Part shown: in pieces, positions 16,733 to 26,639 of the stretch | How positions within the stretch are numbered: the stretch's first letter is position 1 | How the letters are laid out: each line of letters opens with the position of its first letter | Source of the DNA: Cutibacterium equinum | Lineage (GTDB): Bacteria > Actinomycetota > Actinomycetes > Propionibacteriales > Propionibacteriaceae | DNA: 64,000 bases | Assembly: GCF_028021195.1 (NCBI RefSeq) | Contig: NZ_CP115668.1 | Span: 2,232,001-2,296,000 of the forward strand | Direction: 5' to 3' | The notes under the pieces: model-generated | Databases searched by the model: none | What the model saw: only the letters and a program-made list of their open reading frames with translations | What the model was told of the DNA's origin: nothing | Program-made: the position numbers and the translations under genes

Positions 16733-19700
16733 GTTTTCCCCGCCTATGCGGGGGTGAGCCTTGAACGGTATGGGCAAGAATCAGATGTAAGCCGTTTTCC
16801 CCGCCTATGCGGGGGTGAGCCGTCGAGTTCGGTCCAACCGCCGAAAACTTCGATGTTTTCCCCGCCTATGCGGGGGTGAGCCAGACATTCCAAGTATCAT
16901 TCCTGCCGGAATTGAAGTTTTCCCCGCCTATGCGGGGGTGAGCCTAACCGCCACAATTACCCAATTTATCGAAAGGTGTTTTCCCCGCCTATGCGGGGGT
17001 GAGCCCTGCCGCGTGTATGGCGGCTGTGGCTGCGATGAGTTTTCCCCGCCTATGCGGGGGTGAGCCCAACGCGCCACAGTCGTTAGAAAAAACCCTCGAG
17101 TTTTCCCCGCCTATGCGGGGGTGAGCCCCACAACGTTGTGGGGCGCGGACCTCTACGAGTGTTTTCCCCGCCTATGCGGGGGTGAGCCTTGGACGACGAC
17201 CATTACGACAATGAGGAGGGCGTTTTCCCCGCCTATGCGGGGGTGAGCCCCGCTGCATGGAAATTGACGATTACCGCGATTCGTTTTCCCCGCCTATGCG
17301 GGGGTGAGCCTCATTGAGGGCCGTATAGCTGTCATGAGTTCTTGTTTTCCCCGCCTATGCGGGGGTGAGCCCATTGACGACGATCTGAGGCTGTCCGGGC
17401 ATGTGTTTTCCCCGCCTATGCGGGGGTGAGCCCAAACCGGGTTCAGTCGCCTAACCGCGAAAGCGGTTTTCCCCGCCTATGCGGGGGTGAGCCTCCCAGT
17501 CTGACCCTGACCACGCGGGAACAAGAGTTTTCCCCGCCTATGCGGGGGTGAGCCATGCCGGCGTTGATACTTGTCCACGCCTGTTGGGTTTTCCCCGCCT
17601 ATGCGGGGGTGAGCCGAGCGTTTGACAAGGAGTTTTGGTCAAGAATGAGTTTTCCCCGCCTATGCGGGGGTGAGCCTACGGGCTACAAATGATGGGTGTC
17701 CTCGGCTACGTTTTCCCCGCCTATGCGGGGGTGAGCCGGAGCGCGCCTACCGAGCCCGACGAGAGAGGAAGTTTTCCCCGCCTATGCGGGGGTGAGCCGA
17801 CCCTCAGTCAATCTGCCGTGGGCCGCAACGTGTTTTCCCCGCCTATGCGGGGGTGAGCCATGGTACGACACTCAAGAACCATCGTTCGTGGAGTTTTCCC
17901 CGCCTATGCGGGGGTGAGCCTCTGGAGTTCGCTCGTCTGTGCGGTTGCCGCGTGTTTTCCCCGCCTATGCGGGGGTGAGCCTCAGCAATAACGTGGCTCC
18001 TACCGCGCGGAAACGTTTTCCCCGCCTATGCGGGGGTGAGCCCATGCCGCCCGCTGGACTCGATCACCGTCACGGGTTTTCCCCGCCTATGCGGGGGTGA
18101 GCCGACGACCTAGGGATGCCCAAAACCACCTGGGTAGTTTTCCCCGCCTATGCGGGGGTGAGCCCGCGCAAGAAGCTCGATCATTCGATCGATGGCCGTT
18201 TTCCCCGCCTATGCGGGGGTGAGCCTCGGTGTGGGATGCCATTTCTGGGGCGGCGTCGGTTTTCCCCGCCTATGCGGGGGTGAGCCGCTCTTTGCGCGTC
18301 TCAGAGACAAAAACAGCAGGTTTTCCCCGCCTATGCGGGGGTGAGCCCCTCACAGCCAAAGAGGCAGCCCGCAGGGTCGGGTTTTCCCCGCCTATGCGGG
18401 GGTGAGCCGGCGGCTGCGATGCTGAGGGTTAGCTTGTCCATGTTTTCCCTGCCTATGCGGGGGTGAGCCTATTGACGGTGAGATCGTCGGTAGCGTCACG
18501 TCGTTTTCCCCGCCTATGCGGGGGTGAGCCCAGGTCTGGGGACGCCAAAAGACCATCTACCGGGTTTTCCCCGCCTATGCGGGGGTGAGCCCTCGGTCGG
18601 AAATGTGACCGGGTTTACTAAACTGTTTTCCCCGCCTATGCGGGGGTGAGCCTCCATCGTTTGTGGCAGGACGTGGCGCGGTCACGTTTTCCCCGCCTAT
18701 GCGGGGGTGAGCCTGCCTCGGATACCTCGTTATGGCCACAAATGCCGTTTTCCCCGCCTATGCGGGGGTGAGCCTAGACCCCACTACTGAAAACACAAAA
18801 CCAATTTGTTTTCCCCGCCTATGCGGGGGTGAGCCTCGGACCCTCACGGGGTCTCCTGTCTCCTCTTTGTTTTCCCCGCCTATGCGGGGGTGAGCCGGGC
18901 GTATAGCTGTCATGAGTTCTTCGCCGGAAGTTTTCCCCGCCTATGCGGGGGTGAGCCGCCGTCGTAAGGGCGGGAGGACGGAAAGCGCCAGTTTTCCCCG
19001 CCTATGCGGGGGTGAGCCTGGCAACCCAGACAGGGACTTTTGTCCGCCAAAGTTTTCCCCGCCTATGCGGGGGTGAGCCTGGCAACCCAGACAGGGACTT
19101 TTGTCCGCCAAAGTTTTCCCCGCCTATGCGGGGGTGAGCCGATACCGCTGGCCGTGAGGGAGAACGGGGAACCGTTTTCCCCGCCTATGCGGGGGTGAGC
19201 CGTTTTGTCTCATCCGACCGAGTAGCTCTGTGTCGTTTTCCCCGCCTATGCGGGGGTGAGCCTTGTTGCGTTGTCGACTTGACACCCTCCAGTGTGTTTT
19301 CCCCGCCTATGCGGGGGTGAGCCCCCCGGACCCTATCAGCCGCGCAGACCTCGACCGTTTTCCCCGCCTATGCGGGGGTGAGCCCCTCACGCGGCATATC
19401 GGGCGTTCTATCGTATGGTTTTCCCCGCCTATGCGGGGGTGAGCCTCAAGGGCAACACGGACCCCGGCAAAGTCCATGGTTTTCCCCGCCTATGCGGGGG
19501 TGAGCCTGGGTCGGGGAAAACTTTGACGGCGGTTGCGGAGTTTTCCCCGCCTATGCGGGGGTGAGCCTGTCTTCGAGGGTGGCGCCCTTGTATTCTCGGG
19601 GTTTTCCCCGCCTATGCGGGGGTGAGCCCATCACGCGGCATATCGGGCGTCCTGTCCTATGGTTTTCCCCGCCTATGCGGGGGTGAGCCCCCGGGATAGA

Positions 19701-20666
19701 CCCCCACAGCCTCTAACAGCTCGTTTTCCCCGCCTATGCGGGGGTGAGCCTGCACCGCTACATAGATGCATTGGTGCAGGTGTGTTTTCCCCGCCTATGC
19801 GGGGGTGAGCCCACAGATAGGGAAGGCGCAACCTATGGCTAAGGGTTTTCCCCGCCTATGCGGGGGTGAGCCCCTCAACCCTCGTAACACGCTTCAGCGC
19901 AGACAGTTTTCCCCGCCTATGCGGGGGTGAGCCGGTTATTGCGGCCATACGGACCACGGCACCAATGTTTTCCCCGCCTATGCGGGGGTGAGCCGACTCA
20001 TCACGGACAGCGACAACCCGGCATTACGTTTTCCCCGCCTATGCGGGGGTGAGCCTGCTCGTTCTCGTCTTTACGAGCAAGCTCAGTCGTTTTCCCCGCC
20101 TATGCGGGGGTGAGCCTCCCCACGGTCCCCCGACAGCAAGCGGGACGCCGTTTTCCCCGCCTATGCGGGGGTGAGCCGTCCGGCTTGGCGATGCAGGGGG
20201 CGACCTGGATGTTTTCCCCGCCTATGCGGGGGTGAGCCGTTCCAGTCCGCGTCGGTGCACTTGACCGTTCGGTTTTCCCCGCCTATGCGGGGGTGAGCCC
20301 CCGAAAATCAGGGCGTCCAGGTGGGCGGCACCGGTTTTCCCCGCCTATGCGGGGGTGAGCCGCGCTATTACTAATGCCGCCCCGCCACCGGGCCGTTTTC
20401 CCCGCCTATGCGGGGGTGAGCCGCGTCGCTTTTCGACCATCTGAAAATGGCTGCAGTTTTCCCCGCCTATGCGGGGGTGAGCCTACCCAGCGCGGTGGCG
20501 GTAGTGCGGCCTTGGGGTTTTCCCCGCCTATGCGGGGGTGAGCCGCTGCTGTCGGGGTGCTCATCGCGGACCCCTGTGTTTTCCCCGCCTATGCGGGGGT
20601 GAGCCGCTCCCGCGCATCCACTGTACGAGCCTTAATCAGTTTTCCCCGCCTATGCGGGGGTGAGCC
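16733..20666 (+). CRISPR. Type I-E CRISPR array, 65 repeats and 64 spacers
   Basis: Sixty-five copies of a 28-nt repeat (begins GTTTTCCCCGCC, ends GGGGGTGAGCC) repeat with a 61-nt period. The core CCCCGCC-TATG-CGGGGG can form the Cas6e hairpin. I counted the start of every repeat by position. All spacers are 33 nt except two of 34 nt (16883-16916 and 20300-20333). One repeat, at 18442-18469, has C to T at position 9; I saw no other variant. The spacers at 19019-19051 and 19080-19112 are identical. Those at 19385-19417 and 19629-19661 differ at four positions. Those at 17311-17343 and 18897-18929 share a run of about 21 nt, offset from one another. The last repeat is not degenerate. Confidence 0.99.
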
Positions 20667-20695
20667 GGGTGCTCAGAAACGGAGCTGCCACCCGC

Positions 20696-20803
20696 ATGCC
20701 GAACGGTTTCTTGTCGTATACTGGACGCTACGACGGTGCGAGACTCGTCGTTGTCGTCGACTCAGATGGTCGTAAAGTCCGCACGGTTCATCCCGCAAAG
20801 TAG
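20696..20803 (+). CDS. Short ORF after the array, possibly a truncated gene end
   Basis: An ATG-to-TAG frame of 35 codons, MPNGFLSYTGRYDGARLVVV and then DSDGRKVRTVHPAK. The frame stays open back to the last CRISPR repeat, with a GTG at 20669. The tail, a beta-strand-like VVVVDSDGRKVRTVHP, resembles the C-terminal strand of small secreted RNase toxins, so it may be the leftover 3' end of a toxin gene whose body was lost. That reading is speculative. The next gene starts 9 nt later. Confidence 0.3.
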   Translation: MPNGFLSYTGRYDGARLVVVVDSDGRKVRTVHPAK

Positions 20804-20812
20804 GTGGTTGGC

Positions 20813-21118
20813 ATGTCTGACGTCGCTGACGACGATGATTTGTATGTCGATGACCTTGTTGACGAACTGCGCGACGAAATGCGCAAGCGTGGATACACTG
20901 AAACCCTTGAGTTCCTGGACGAGGAAGCCGACCATGACAACGGCTATGACATCAGCCTTGCTGTCTCTGCAGCGTACGGTCATGGCATACCGATTCCAGA
21001 ACATTTCATTGAGGATTTCAAGACCCTGGATCGCATCGGTGACATCCAGCCTGGTGACGTTGATCACCTCAACGACGTCTTGGCGTTACAGCGTGAACGT
21101 GGTCTGATCTCGTACTAA
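20813..21118 (+). CDS. Small acidic protein of unknown function
   Basis: A 101-aa, very acidic product with many aspartates at its N-terminus (MSDVADDDDLYVDDLVDELR) and a C-terminus ending ALQRERGLISY. AGGTGG lies 5 nt before the ATG, which is why it is preferred to the in-frame GTG at 20804. It has no transmembrane segment or known motif. Small acidic proteins directly behind a toxin 3' end are often immunity proteins, and the preceding short ORF might be such a remnant; this is inference only. Two hairpins follow. Confidence 0.55.
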   Translation: MSDVADDDDLYVDDLVDELRDEMRKRGYTETLEFLDEEADHDNGYDISLAVSAAYGHGIPIPEHFIEDFKTLDRIGDIQPGDVDHLNDVLALQRERGLISY

Positions 21119-21124
21119 TCCGTG

Positions 21125-21181
21125 CCGGAACTGTTCCGGTAACCCTATTTTTCGAGCCCTTGCACCTCATGTGTGAGGGCT
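21125..21181 (+). terminator. Two consecutive terminator hairpins
   Basis: CCGGAA-CTG-TTCCGG at 21125-21139 is followed by TAACCCTATTTTT, a good intrinsic terminator for the acidic-protein gene. A second stem, AGCCCT (21155-21160) with AGGGCT (21176-21181), follows directly. Confidence 0.6.
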
Positions 21182-21667
21182 TGTTGTCATGCCCTGCCGC
21201 ACGGTGGGGCTCCCTGTGCCGCACGGCGCACTCCGTCATCGACTACACTCGCACCCCTGAGCCCCCCGCTATGCAGAGCTAGCCGATGAGCTACGTCGTG
21301 GACCTCGGACACCGCGAACTCGCCGAGCTGCCGGGCTCCTACAACCTCGACCCAACCCATCTACCACTAGATGAGCTGTGGGTCCACAGTCGGGGAACTC
21401 TTCATCGGATCACACTCCGACAAAAGTAAGCGGCCAGGGGTTTTCCTCGACAACCGAGGCTCCCTGGCCTGCTTTAAGCGTAGCACAGACCACTCTCGCC
21501 ACGTCATGGCGAAGGAACGCCCACGCGAGGCGGGACCACGACACAGAGGAACCCGAATGGTCGTCACCCGTCAAGGCACACCGACGTGACACGGGCAGCT
21601 ACGTCACCCATCTGTACACTGTGACCTGACGCCACGCCCCGTCATTCATCCCTCGAAGGAGACCGTC
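21182..21667. other. Intergenic stretch between the CRISPR neighbourhood and the ABC exporter
   Basis: No convincing protein gene. A 47-codon frame at 21286-21429 (MSYVVDLGHRELAELPGSYN, ending ITLRQK) has the local codon style but no ribosome-binding site and could be a gene remnant. A long-loop inverted repeat, GGCCAGGG (21432-21439) with CCCTGGCC (21462-21469), follows it. The sequence AAGGAG at 21656-21661 is the ribosome-binding site of the next gene. Confidence 0.4.
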
Positions 21668-22459
21668 ATGGCGCCGACCGCCGCTTCCGCCGATGAACTC
21701 GTCAAGACTTATGGCACCGGAGACGCCGTCGTCAAGGCCCTCGACGAGGTGAGTGTCACCATCGAGGCCGGCGCCCTCACCGCAGTCATGGGTCCGTCGG
21801 GATCGGGCAAGTCGACACTCATGCACTGCATGGCCGGGCTCGACCGCCCCACCTCGGGACGCGCCTTCATCGGTCAGACCGATGTCACCACCCTCACCGA
21901 CAAGAAACTGACTCTGCTGCGACGTGAACGGGTCGGGTTCATCTTCCAGCAGTTCAACCTCGTGCCAACCCTCACGGCACGCGAGAACATCCTCCTGCCC
22001 CTGGCCATCGCCGGACGCAAACCCGACCCGCAGTGGTGGGACACCGTCATCGACGTCGTCGGACTGGCCGACCGGCTCGACCACAAACCCTCCGAACTGT
22101 CAGGCGGACAGCAGCAGCGCGTCGCCTGCGCACGCGCCCTCGTGGGCCGGCCCGAGATCATCTTCGCCGACGAACCCACCGGCAATCTCGACTCCGTGAG
22201 TGCCACCGAGGTGCTCGGCTTCCTGCGTCAGTCGGTCGACGAGTTCGGCCAAACCATCGTCATGGTCACCCACGACCCCGTCTCCGCCTCCTATGCCGAC
22301 CGGGCCCTCTTCCTCGCCGACGGACGCATCGTCGACGACATCTCCCATCCCACCCATGACGCCGTGCTCACGACGATGGGCCGCCTGGACCCCCGCCGAG
22401 CGGGGACGAGCGCCGGTGACGATCACGTGCCGGTCCCCCGCCGCGCCGAAAGGTCCTGA
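21668..22459 (+). CDS. ABC transporter ATP-binding protein (MacB/LolD type)
   Basis: A 263-aa nucleotide-binding subunit for the FtsX-like permease next to it. It has Walker A GPSGSGKST, the family-specific Q-loop FIFQQFNLVPTLTARENI, signature LSGGQQQRVACARAL, Walker B IIFADEPTGNLD and the H-loop VTHD. LTARENI and DEPTGNLDS are typical of the MacB/LolD/FtsE group, which works as a mechanotransmitter rather than a classical importer. The C-terminus carries an extra basic tail after the core. The permease ATG comes 6 nt after its stop. Confidence 0.95.
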   Translation: MAPTAASADELVKTYGTGDAVVKALDEVSVTIEAGALTAVMGPSGSGKSTLMHCMAGLDRPTSGRAFIGQTDVTTLTDKKLTLLRRERVGFIFQQFNLVPTLTARENILLPLAIAGRKPDPQWWDTVIDVVGLADRLDHKPSELSGGQQQRVACARALVGRPEIIFADEPTGNLDSVSATEVLGFLRQSVDEFGQTIVMVTHDPVSASYADRALFLADGRIVDDISHPTHDAVLTTMGRLDPRRAGTSAGDDHVPVPRRAERS

Positions 22460-22465
22460 ACCACC

Positions 22466-25066
22466 ATGTGGAAGGCCACGTTCACCTCTCTGTGGAGCCG
22501 CAAGCTACGACTGTTCATGTCCACCTTGGCCATCGTCCTGGGGGTCGCCTTCGTCTCGGGATCGTTCGTGTTCGGCGACATGCTCCGGTCCACCTTCAAT
22601 TCCATCATCTCGGGGTCCGTCTCGGACGTCGAGGTGTCCAAGAACACCGAGGACGCGGTACAGGGCGACACGACGAGTCCCTACCCGCTGACACAGGCCG
22701 TCGTCGACAAGATTCGCACGGTCGACGGCGTCAAGGATGCCCAGGGCACCGTCTTTGAGACAGGTACCGTCCTCATCGGCCGCGACGGCAAGGCGATCAC
22801 GAGTTTCGGACCGCCCCAGCTGGGCTTCGGCTGGCAGACGACCCCGGCCCTCGGCGGCCAGCCGGGCGTCCACGTCGAGTCAGGACACGAACCGCGCGCC
22901 GACGACGAGGTGGCCGTCGACCCCGCCACCTTTGACAAGTCGGGCTACCAGCTGGGCGACGTGGTCAAGGTCGTCACGAGCCGGGCCGGCACCGTCGAGG
23001 CGAAGCTCGTGGGCACCGCTACCTTTGGGCAGGGCGGGTCAGCCGGGGCCAGCTACGTGTTCTTCACGACCCACCGCGCCCAGCAGCTCTTCCTCAAGGG
23101 CCACGACGCGTTCACCGGTATCGCCACGGTCGTCGAACCGGGTGCCGACCGGGCGACCGTCGCCAAGGCTGTCCAGAAGGTCCTGCCGAAGGGATACCAG
23201 GCCAAGGACGGCAAGGTCGTCGCCGATGAGCAGATGAGCGCCGTCGGCAAGGCCCTCAGCTTTGTCGACATCTTCCTGCTCGTCTTCGCAGGCATCTCCC
23301 TGCTCGTCGCAAGCTTCCTCATCGTCAACACCTTCAACATCCTCGTCGCCCAGCGCTCCTCCGAGCTGGCGCTGTACCGGGCTATGGGGGCCAGTCGCGG
23401 CCAGATCAGAGCGACCGTCCTGGTCGAGGCCCTCGTCGTGGGCGCCATCGGGTCGGTGCTGGGTCTCTTCGGCGGTCTCGGTCTGGCCATGGCTATCAAG
23501 GCGATCATGTTCGCCGCCGGGTGGGACATTGGGCAGACGACGCTCTCCTTGGGTCTCAAGGCCGTCGTCGCCTCACTGGTCACGGGCATCCTCGTCACGC
23601 TTGTCGCCGCCCTACTGCCGGCAGCCCGAGCCTCACGAATCCCACCGGTGCAAGCCATGACCTCGGCCCGCACCGAGTCCGAGGTCGGGCTGGGCAAGCG
23701 GGCCGTCGTCGGCGTCGCCATGGCCGCCGTGGGCGTCGTGGGGATCGTTCTGGGAGTTTTCGACGTCGTCCCCAAGCCGGTGGCTTGGGCCGGAGGCGGC
23801 ATGGCCCTGACGATGATCGGCATCGCCCTGTCCTCCCCTCTCCTCGGCCGTCCGGTCATCTGGATCGTCGGCAAGGTGTACCGGGCAGTCTTCGGTGAGG
23901 TCGGCAAATTGGCCGAACTCAACTCGATCCGTCAGCCCCGACGCACCGCCGCAACCGCGTCGGCTCTCATGATCGGCCTCACCCTGGTCTCCCTCATGGC
24001 CGTCTTCGGGGCCTCCTCGACCCGCTCGGTGACCAGCCAGATCACCGACACGGTTCGTGGCGACTTCATGGTCGGCCGACAGGGGTTCCAGGGATTCCCC
24101 GACCAGGTCCGCACCAAGGTGTCCGCCGTCCCACAGGTCAAGGACGTCCACACCATGACGATCGCGCAGATGCTCGAAATCCCCGCCGGCCACACCACCC
24201 CGCCCAAGGAGTACTTCACCGACGCCATGGGACGTCACACGCGCGGCATCGCGGGCATGGAGGCGACCTCGCTGGACAAGATGTTCCCCCAGAAGATGAC
24301 GAAGGGGCGCATGTTCCGCGCCGACGGCGAGATGATCGTCGAGGAGAAGGACGCGGAGAAGTACCACCTGAAGGTGGGGTCGTCCTACCGGTTGTGGTCA
24401 GTGGAGGCCCAGCGTCCCATGACACTGTCCGTCGTCGGCATCTACACGACCGGCAAGGGACAGCCCATCGCCACCATGTGGGTCTCGACGACCACCCTCA
24501 CCTCGGTCGGTCTGGGCGACAAGGATGCCTTCCTGTCGATCTACCTCAAGCCGGGCACCGACCACGAGCAGGCCCGCAAGGCCCTGGACGCGGCGTTGGC
24601 CGACATGCCGCTGGTGAGCGTCATGGACGTCGACCAGTACACCGACCAGATCCTTGTCAACGTCAACCGGACCATGGCGCTGCTCTACGCCCTGCTCGGG
24701 TTGAGCATTGTCATAGCCGTGCTCGGCATCGTCAACACCCTGGGGTTGAGCATCATCGAGCGGACACGGGAGCTCGGCGTCCTGCGCGCCATCGCCCTCA
24801 CCCGTTCCCAGGTGCGACGGATGATCACCTTGGAGTCGGTCGTCATCGCCCTGCTCGGGGCCGTGGTGGGAGTCGGCCTGGGAACCGTCTTCGGCATGGT
24901 GTTGCAACGCCTGCTATCCGACCAGGGCATCGACCGACTCTCGATCCCGTGGCTGCAGCTCCTAGCCTTCCTCGTGGCCGCAGCGCTCGTCGGGGTGCTC
25001 GCCGCGCTGTGGCCGGCGCACCGAGCCGCCCGCACGAACATCCTCAAAGCCATCGCCACCGAGTGA
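22466..25066 (+). CDS. FtsX-like ABC transporter permease
   Basis: An 866-aa membrane protein with two FtsX modules. A first transmembrane helix near the N-terminus (LRLFMSTLAIVLGVAFVSGS) is followed by a large extracytoplasmic domain of about 230 residues. A three-helix FtsX block around residues 265-400 comes next (SFLIVNTFNILVAQRSSELA). A second helix pair and extracytoplasmic domain follow, and a final FtsX block from about 735 (VLGIVNTLGLSIIERTRELG). This duplicated arrangement is usual for actinobacterial exporters of lipids, peptides or antibiotics; the substrate cannot be read from sequence. Its 3' end runs into a short tandem repeat. Confidence 0.94.
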   Translation: MWKATFTSLWSRKLRLFMSTLAIVLGVAFVSGSFVFGDMLRSTFNSIISGSVSDVEVSKNTEDAVQGDTTSPYPLTQAVVDKIRTVDGVKDAQGTVFETGTVLIGRDGKAITSFGPPQLGFGWQTTPALGGQPGVHVESGHEPRADDEVAVDPATFDKSGYQLGDVVKVVTSRAGTVEAKLVGTATFGQGGSAGASYVFFTTHRAQQLFLKGHDAFTGIATVVEPGADRATVAKAVQKVLPKGYQAKDGKVVADEQMSAVGKALSFVDIFLLVFAGISLLVASFLIVNTFNILVAQRSSELALYRAMGASRGQIRATVLVEALVVGAIGSVLGLFGGLGLAMAIKAIMFAAGWDIGQTTLSLGLKAVVASLVTGILVTLVAALLPAARASRIPPVQAMTSARTESEVGLGKRAVVGVAMAAVGVVGIVLGVFDVVPKPVAWAGGGMALTMIGIALSSPLLGRPVIWIVGKVYRAVFGEVGKLAELNSIRQPRRTAATASALMIGLTLVSLMAVFGASSTRSVTSQITDTVRGDFMVGRQGFQGFPDQVRTKVSAVPQVKDVHTMTIAQMLEIPAGHTTPPKEYFTDAMGRHTRGIAGMEATSLDKMFPQKMTKGRMFRADGEMIVEEKDAEKYHLKVGSSYRLWSVEAQRPMTLSVVGIYTTGKGQPIATMWVSTTTLTSVGLGDKDAFLSIYLKPGTDHEQARKALDAALADMPLVSVMDVDQYTDQILVNVNRTMALLYALLGLSIVIAVLGIVNTLGLSIIERTRELGVLRAIALTRSQVRRMITLESVVIALLGAVVGVGLGTVFGMVLQRLLSDQGIDRLSIPWLQLLAFLVAAALVGVLAALWPAHRAARTNILKAIATE

Positions 25067-25099
25067 CCATCGCCACCGAGTGACCATCGCCACCCAGTG
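25050..25099 (+). repeat. 17-bp tandem repeat spanning the permease stop
   Basis: The unit CCATCGCCACCGAGTGA is present three times in tandem, the third copy with one change (CCCAGTGA). The first copy encodes the last residues IATE and the stop, so the stop codon TGA is repeated at 17-bp intervals. A fourth, looser set of CACTCGCC/CGGCGAG words follows to 25200 and may form the operon's terminator. Confidence 0.7.
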
Positions 25100-25212
25100 A
25101 GGGATGGCGCCCGTGCCCCGTCCCTTGATTCGGTGACTGCACTCGCCGATTCAACGAGCGTCACTCGCCGGGTTCGGCGAGCTTCAGTCGCCGGGGCCGG
25201 AAGCGGTCTAGG

Positions 25213-25938
25213 TTAGCGGCGGACTTGCCTCAACAGGGTGCGGACGCGGTCGGGATCGTCGGTCATGTCAAGGCTGGCGAAGACGTTGGAGACGTCGACC
25301 TCGGGACGCTGCCAGCCGATGGTCGCGGCGTGGGCGGCCAGGGCGACGCAGATCTCCTGGCAGCCGTCGATGATCCACTCGGGATCGACGTCCGGGTTGA
25401 CGTGGCGGGAGAACTCAGCAGCGTCACGCTGTTGGGCTGCCAAAATTGCAGACAGACCACTTCGCAACTGCTCGACGGCCTCCTCCCCCATGGTGGAGAC
25501 GACAACCGGGTCGGCCAAGTCGCGACGAACCCGCTCAACCACCAGGCCAGGAACCTCGTCGGAGGTCAACCCGTCGTGGTCGAAGAGCCAGTCGGGCAGG
25601 TACACCTCGACGGAGTCGTCGTCGGCCTGCTCAACCCGCTTGACCACGGCATCGAGCAAGCTGACGCCGAGCATGACCGCGCCCTCGAGCTGGCACAGCG
25701 GGGTGAGTGCGATGGCGATTGCGGCCCGTCCTGACTCCAACGGGTCGATCTGTTCCCCGCGCTCCTGGGCTCGCAACTCCTCCTCGCTGGCCCGGCGCAG
25801 CACCTCGAAGGACTCAGCCGGCGGGATCTGCACGGATTGCGGATCGGCCTCGACGTCGTCAGTCTCGGGCAGCTCGGCTCCGACGCCGTCAGGGTCGCAC
25901 CAGGCGACCGGGATTTCTGGGATGTCATTCATCCTCAT
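25213..25938 (-). CDS. Actinobacterial hypothetical protein
   Basis: A 241-aa soluble, acidic protein without recognisable catalytic motif. The centre has a hydrophobic helical stretch (AIAIALTPLCQLEGAVMLGV) not long enough to call a membrane span with confidence, followed by VEVYLPDWLFDHDGL and a helical C-terminal half ending VRTLLRQVRR. An in-frame ATG six nt in (MNDIPEIP) is an alternative start. It overlaps the stop of the acetyltransferase gene upstream by 4 nt, so the two are likely co-transcribed. I do not recognise the family. Confidence 0.75.
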   Translation of the reverse strand: MRMNDIPEIPVAWCDPDGVGAELPETDDVEADPQSVQIPPAESFEVLRRASEEELRAQERGEQIDPLESGRAAIAIALTPLCQLEGAVMLGVSLLDAVVKRVEQADDDSVEVYLPDWLFDHDGLTSDEVPGLVVERVRRDLADPVVVSTMGEEAVEQLRSGLSAILAAQQRDAAEFSRHVNPDVDPEWIIDGCQEICVALAAHAATIGWQRPEVDVSNVFASLDMTDDPDRVRTLLRQVRR

Positions 25939-26531
25939 TCGCCTTTCCTGTCGTAGACCGATCCGGTGACGCGCGCGGGATTGCCGACGGCGATGGACCC
26001 AGCCGGGATGTCCTTGGTGACGACGGCACCGGCCCCGATGACGCTGTCGTCGCCGATGGTGACGCCGGGGCAGACGATCACTCCACCGCCCAACCAGACG
26101 TTGTTGCCGATCGTGATGGGTTTGGCCGCCTCCAGGCGATCTCGACGCAGATCCGGGTCGATGGGGTGGGTGGGAGTCAACAACTGGACGTTGGGTCCGA
26201 TCTGGCAGTCGGCGCCAATGCGAATCTCGGCGACGTCGAGGGCCGTCAGGTTGTAATTGGCGAAGCTACGGGCGCCGAAGTGGATGTTCTCGCCATAGTC
26301 GACATACAGCGGTGGCTTGATGACGGCGTCCTCGCCGAGGTCACCGAGGAGTTCTGCAAGTAACGGACGGGCACTGTCAGGGTCGTTGAGGAAGGCCCGA
26401 TGGTAGGCGTCGGCCAGCCTGGCCCCGCGGTCGGCGATCCGGGAGTTCTCCGGGTCGTCAGCAATGTAGAGGTCCCCGGCGAGCATCCGCTCCCGGTTCG
26501 TGCGAGGGTCCCCTGCAAAATGGTCGGTCAT
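25935..26531 (-). CDS. maa: Maltose/galactoside O-acetyltransferase family protein
   Basis: A 198-aa acetyl-CoA-dependent sugar acetyltransferase of the NodL/LacA/Maa family. It opens with RMLAGDLYIADD (maltose acetyltransferase N-terminal domain). The left-handed beta-helix hexapeptide repeats follow: YGENIHFGARSFANYN, the catalytic-histidine region LLTPTHPID, and NNVWLGGGVIVCPGVTIGD, ending with VVTKDIPAGSIAVGNPAR. The ATG at 26531 fits the family N-terminus; a longer upstream frame is rejected. The acceptor sugar is not predictable. Confidence 0.9.
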   Translation of the reverse strand: MTDHFAGDPRTNRERMLAGDLYIADDPENSRIADRGARLADAYHRAFLNDPDSARPLLAELLGDLGEDAVIKPPLYVDYGENIHFGARSFANYNLTALDVAEIRIGADCQIGPNVQLLTPTHPIDPDLRRDRLEAAKPITIGNNVWLGGGVIVCPGVTIGDDSVIGAGAVVTKDIPAGSIAVGNPARVTGSVYDRKGE

Positions 26532-26639
26532 GGGGTCAACGGTACCGGGAGGGCGTCGAGCCGTTTCTGAACCCGCGCGTACCGGCCAAGACCCCCGCGT
26601 CGTGTATCCCATTACCCAGTTTTCCGCCGCCCCCGTCCC

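Noticed and set aside
16815-17063. Open frame running through the first CRISPR repeats, rich in FPRLCGGEP
   Set aside because: It is the translation of the repeat itself, with no ribosome-binding site; the same peptide recurs every 61 nt.
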